Assembly (NCBI GenBank): GCA_024663395.1 | Contig: JANFAH010000163.1 | Location: 1-46,114, forward strand | Direction of reading: 5' to 3' | Length of the DNA stretch: 46,114 nt | Source: Pisolithus tinctorius | Taxonomy: Eukaryota > Basidiomycota > Agaricomycetes > Boletales > Pisolithaceae | Shown: piece after piece, positions 43,501 to 46,114 of the stretch | Layout of the letters: each line of letters begins with the position of its first letter | Numbering within the stretch: position 1 is the first letter of the stretch | Notes under the pieces: model-generated | What the model saw: only the letters and a program-made list of their open reading frames with translations | The model's database searches: none | Told to the model about the DNA's origin: nothing | Translations under genes and position numbers: made by a program

Positions 43501-44190
43501 ATGGCCGAATTCGCGCACAACCATCGCCCACACTCCATCACTCATCAATCCCCGTTCTACCTCATGTATGGATATGAACCGAAACCCCTTCCATCCCTGA
43601 TCTCGGAAACCCACCTTCCTGCTGCTGAATCTAGACTTGAAGAACTCCAAAAAGCTAGAGAGGAAGCCCTCGCGGCCCATGATCTTGCCAGAAAAATGAT
43701 GAAAGACCACTCGTCACGACCCTTCACCCCATTCCAAAAAGGTGATAAGGTTTGGCTAGAAGCACAAAATTTGAAATGCTCTATGAAAATAGGAAACTTG
43801 CACCAAAACGAGAAGGACCCTTCACTATCTCTGACGTCCTATCTCCGATTACATATCGCCTCACGATCCCCGCATGATGGAAGATCCATAACGTCTTCCA
43901 TGCTTCTCTCTTATCACCCTATCGCGAAAATGATGTTCACAGACCAAACTTCCTGGCTCTGCCACCTGACCTTATCAACGAGGAAGAAGAATATGAAGTT
44001 GAGGTGATAGTCGGCCATAAAAGGTCTGGCCGGATACGCCTTCTTAATCAAATGGAAGGGTTACCCTTCTTCTGAAAACTCATGGCAAAAAGAGTCACAC
44101 CTTGAACATGCGGATGATACACTCTCTGCCTATAAGAAACGGTTCCCCAAAGACTTTCCCCCTCAGAAACAACCCACTTGATGCTCCACT
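40511..44190 (+). pseudogene. pol: Ty3-5 pol: protease, RT, RNase H, integrase, chromodomain
   Basis: Protease ALVDSGAEISC is near 40690. RT begins near 41361; [15 protein letters not shown] is near 41640 and the catalytic box YMDDLLIFS near 41840, both Asp intact. RT-connection (SFLGFANF) near 42080. RNase H (TTDASKYATGGIL) near 42280. Integrase zinc region near 42920-43040 (HHDHPSAGHPG...CAVCQQ); core with DLVTNLPVSNGYDSLLVVVDH near 43130-43190, SDRGPQF near 43315 and TDGETERVNQE near 43408. C-terminal KGDKVWLEAQNLK near 43740. A chromodomain-like YEVEVIVGHKRSG...IKWKGYPSSENSW lies at about 43992-44090, split by a frameshift near 44045. Chromodomains of this class read histone marks and bias integration to heterochromatin. 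Frame changes and stops occur along the length. Confidence 0.9.
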
Positions 44191-44217
44191 CGTACCATCA
44201 GAAACATCACTCTCGAA

Positions 44218-45214
44218 ATGCCCCCTCGTCGCTACACTTACCCTCGTGAACCCTCTCGCTGTCACACTCCATTTGCCCGATGCCAGCATCAGCCCACCAG
44301 CGATCAAATGATCGCTTTGTATCGACTCTTTGTTGCTGATCCCGCTGTCATCAGCACTGTTTACCATGAGGTGGACAAGGACTCCCCACTGGACCTCGTG
44401 TATCATGCTACGATCCAAGCCCTTCGGCTTGAGGAACTTCCCCGCTATGTTAACCACCAGAACCCCCTTCTATCCCCCCACTCGCACCATCCTGAATGAA
44501 ATTGCCGTCCAACAGGTTCCCCTTTTACTCAAACTGTTTGATGTCCTAGGAGGCACAGACCTCATCTACAACATCCGTATCCTACATTGATCGCCCCCCC
44601 TCCTCCTGGATCCAGAAGGCCCTCGACTGCAACCCTCCTCCGGCCTCCCGTGTCATCCTCCCCCCGGCGTTGTCGCTGTCATCATCCTCCCATTCCTCTC
44701 GCTCTCTCCGAAGAGCCGATAGACCTCGTGCCTGCTGTTTGTCAGGTTCCAACCCTCATCCCTGCGAGTCCCATAGTTCCCCGTCTGAAGTAGACCCTGA
44801 GACTGCCTTTGGCATCTCCGTGCAGAACTCGACTACACGTTAAACATTGTCGAAACCCTCGCACAGTTGCTGCCGACTCCTGTGCTGAATGCCATGACAG
44901 AGTTCAATAGACCTCTTACTCCGTCCGATCCACGCTATCGTCAAGCGTGTTACATCTGCCGCTGCCTTGGCCATATCTGTGTCAATTGTGGACTGTATGA
45001 ATGTCCCCTTTGCCACGCCACTCATCCTGGGCATGCTCAAGCCCAGTGTCCCTCTATACGCCCTCATTGTCCTTTACAGGACAGAATAGCTACCCCCACC
45101 CTGGTAGATGATCGTACCCTCGTTGGGAGCGAGGATAATGACTTGTACGACAATGATTTTGATTTTGACGACTCCGCCATCAGTAACATGACCAGAGAAC
45201 CTTATGGAGAGTAG
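44218..45214 (+). pseudogene. Ty3-5 ORF3 with two CCHC knuckles
   Basis: After the chromodomain and before the 3' LTR lies about 1 kb of further coding sequence. The ATG at 44218 opens MPPRRYTYPREP..., a 93-codon frame. Two or more frameshifts follow (the helical EIAVQQVPLLLKLFDVLGG is near 44500-44560). The last block, 44867-45214, has CYICRCLGHICVNC (CX2CX4HX4C) followed by CPLCHATHPGHAQAQC (CX2CX6HX4C), then an acidic tail (DLYDNDFDFDDS). Gag already has its own knuckle, so this is an extra nucleic-acid-binding-type protein in the position where env would lie in retroviruses. I know no named family for it. Confidence 0.6.
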
Positions 45215-45238
45215 TTGAAGTCGGGACTTCAACGCTTA

Positions 45239-45250
45239 GAAAGGGGGTAA
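45239..45250 (+). promoter_or_regulatory. Ty3-5 polypurine tract
   Basis: GAAAGGGGGTAA directly precedes the 3' LTR. Confidence 0.7.
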
Positions 45251-45585
45251 TGTTACATTTTGCCCCTAACTTTTCCTCTTTACCGACATGTGTTGTCATT
45301 GTTCAACCAATGGCATAGTTACCTCATTACATGCGGACACCTCATGGTCCATTTCTGTATAGTATTTAGACTGCCGGCTCAAGTCCTGGAAACCCAGACT
45401 TGAGCTGCTCAATTATACGCAGCATTCTCAGAACTTCGCCCTCAGTGTCCCTTACCTGGACCACTCTTACCGGCGTAGCCCAAAATCCTCTGTCATTTAC
45501 AGAGGTTACTGCAGCCATTGCTCAGTAGAAACCTTAGTCTGCAGTTCGAGCTCTCCCTATGTCTTGACTTCGGTCGAGCGTAACA
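45251..45585 (+). repeat. 3' LTR of Ty3-5
   Basis: 335 bp; one indel and 13 substitutions versus the 5' LTR, 12 of them attributable to CpG loss in one or both copies. Confidence 0.93.
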
Positions 45586-45619
45586 CTTATCAACACTAAC
45601 ACTTCTTGTTTCAACACAG

Positions 45620-46114
45620 GTTAAACAAAAGGGCAAAACCTTACAAGCCATCCAGCCTTGGACCACATCACTCAGTATCCAGGTCCAGTAGTCAGCTTCC
45701 AAGGGAACAGACACTGAACAGTCATTCTCAAACACCAAGCTCAAGGTCAGTTTCATTGGCCAGTCAAGAAACGTTGCATTCCTTGCACCCTCTTTTTCTC
45801 AACTCCATTCAGCACCAGCTTCTAAGCCTCAATGTCATTGTGCGACCTCTGACTCTGTGAACATGCCCATCAAGATTATGGGGGTTTCCATGAGGAAGAT
45901 GAATCCATCAAACAAGACTTTGCTTTCCAGCAAGAGAGGACAATGTTGAACAGCAAGGTAATATACATTGCCTAGTTTTGACTCATCAGTCATACTAATC
46001 ACCATACCATAGATGCTACTTCAAGTCACCTATGGTTCTGACCATGAATCTGACATCAAGCCAATTATACCCTGCATGTCCAGCAAGTCCAACACAAAGT
46101 TACCTATGGAAATT
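45620..46114 (+). pseudogene. Host-type multi-exon gene, 3' exons, runs off the window
   Basis: Continues in phase from 38977 with a Ser/Pro-rich stretch (RAKPYKPSSLGPHHSV). That frame meets a TGA at 45858. Coding sequence resumes in another phase (HAHQDYGGFHEEDESIK) and passes an intron at 45958-46012 into MLLQVTYGSDHESDIK. The phase change means a further unseen intron or a damaging indel. The acidic YGGFHEEDE segment agrees with the gene family suggested for 9464-9603. Function unknown. Confidence 0.5.
45958..46012 (+). other. 55-nt spliceosomal intron
   Basis: GTAATA...CATACTAATC...CCATAG. Removal joins AGC AAG with ATG CTA CTT in an open frame. Confidence 0.65.

Larger units (their letters stand above)
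39005..45585 (+). mobile_element. Ty3-5, complete chromovirus with an extra ORF
   Basis: 6581 bp, LTRs of 334 and 335 bp, ends TGTTAC/GTAACA, and a perfect 5-bp target duplication CTTAT at 39000-39004 and 45586-45590. Order: gag with CCHC, protease, RT, RNase H, integrase, chromodomain, then an additional ORF before the polypurine tract. Several frameshifts and a few TGA stops make it inactive. LTRs differ mainly at CpG sites (12 of 13 substitutions by eye). Confidence 0.93.
38978..45619 (+). other. Intron carrying the Ty3-5 insertion
   Basis: GTATGT at 38978; CACTAACAC branch near 45594-45602; TTTCAACACAG ending at 45619. Removing Ty3-5 and one TSD copy leaves a 56-nt intron of normal size. 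Splicing joins CCA TG / G TTA AAC AAA in frame. Confidence 0.75.

Noticed and set aside
1..46114. tRNA, rRNA, riboswitches or bacterial operons
   Set aside because: No cloverleaf, rRNA block or prokaryotic gene organisation was found; complements of tRNA occur only as retroelement primer sites.

Overview
This window reads as fungal DNA, most likely from an Agaricomycete (mushroom-forming basidiomycete). The signs are spliceosomal introns of about 47-56 nt with GT...CTAAC/CTAAT...AG signals, Ty3/gypsy and Ty1/copia retroelements of fungal type, a Plavaka-like transposase fragment, and degraded pieces of multi-exon gene families that I associate with Agaricomycetes. The species cannot be fixed from sequence alone. 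I see no rRNA, tRNA or CRISPR array. Almost the whole window is a nested retrotransposon cluster.

Layout: 1-1765, a CpG-rich, apparently young Ty3 element (Ty3-1, minus strand) that runs off the left edge. 2206-3303, a decayed Zn2Cys6-type gene (minus). 3433-8595, a complete copia element (Copia-1, plus) with 268-bp LTRs, TSD TATAC and one gag-pol frame broken only by twelve TGA codons. 8781-9463, an LTR of family E. 9464-9603, a host gene 5' fragment (minus). 9772-10299, a Plavaka-type transposase fragment. 10300-15237, Ty3-2 (plus, decayed, truncated). 15238-15726, part of an LTR of family G. 15727-31806, Ty3-3 (minus), an element of about 11 kb with 1.72-kb LTRs; its 5' LTR is interrupted by Copia-4 (26852-31725, minus). 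31807-34797, an LTR remnant and a second Zn2Cys6-type pseudogene. 34798-35794, a complete LTR of family G. 35795-38556, the 5' part of a Ty3-like element (Ty3-E, minus). 38557-46114, a multi-exon host-type gene whose 56-nt intron has been inflated to 6.6 kb by a complete chromovirus (Ty3-5, 39005-45585, TSD CTTAT).

One process explains most of the damage: CpG to TpG/CpA transition. Across three LTR pairs I count 25 of 27 substitutions at CpG positions. In-frame stops are almost all CGA to TGA. Several catalytic Asp codons of reverse transcriptase or integrase have become Asn through the same CG to CA change. This fits cytosine methylation of transposons followed by deamination, or a RIP-like process.

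The most unusual signals are these. (1) A fixed-length 26-bp imperfect palindrome occurs nine times in Ty3-3, in LTRs and in two different reading phases of coding sequence. (2) A roughly 159-codon ORF sits inside the U3 of the Ty3-3 LTR and is open in both copies. (3) A spliceosomal-type intron rejoins the Gag-Pro and RT-IN frames of Ty3-3. (4) Ty3-5 carries an extra ORF after its chromodomain, with two tandem CCHC knuckles. (5) Ty3-5 and Ty3-1 look self-primed, while both copia elements look primed by an internal fragment of initiator tRNA-Met; in Copia-4 the gag AUG lies inside that primer site. (6) Two LTR-E copies in opposite orientation flank what looks like a 28-kb inversion that split a host gene.
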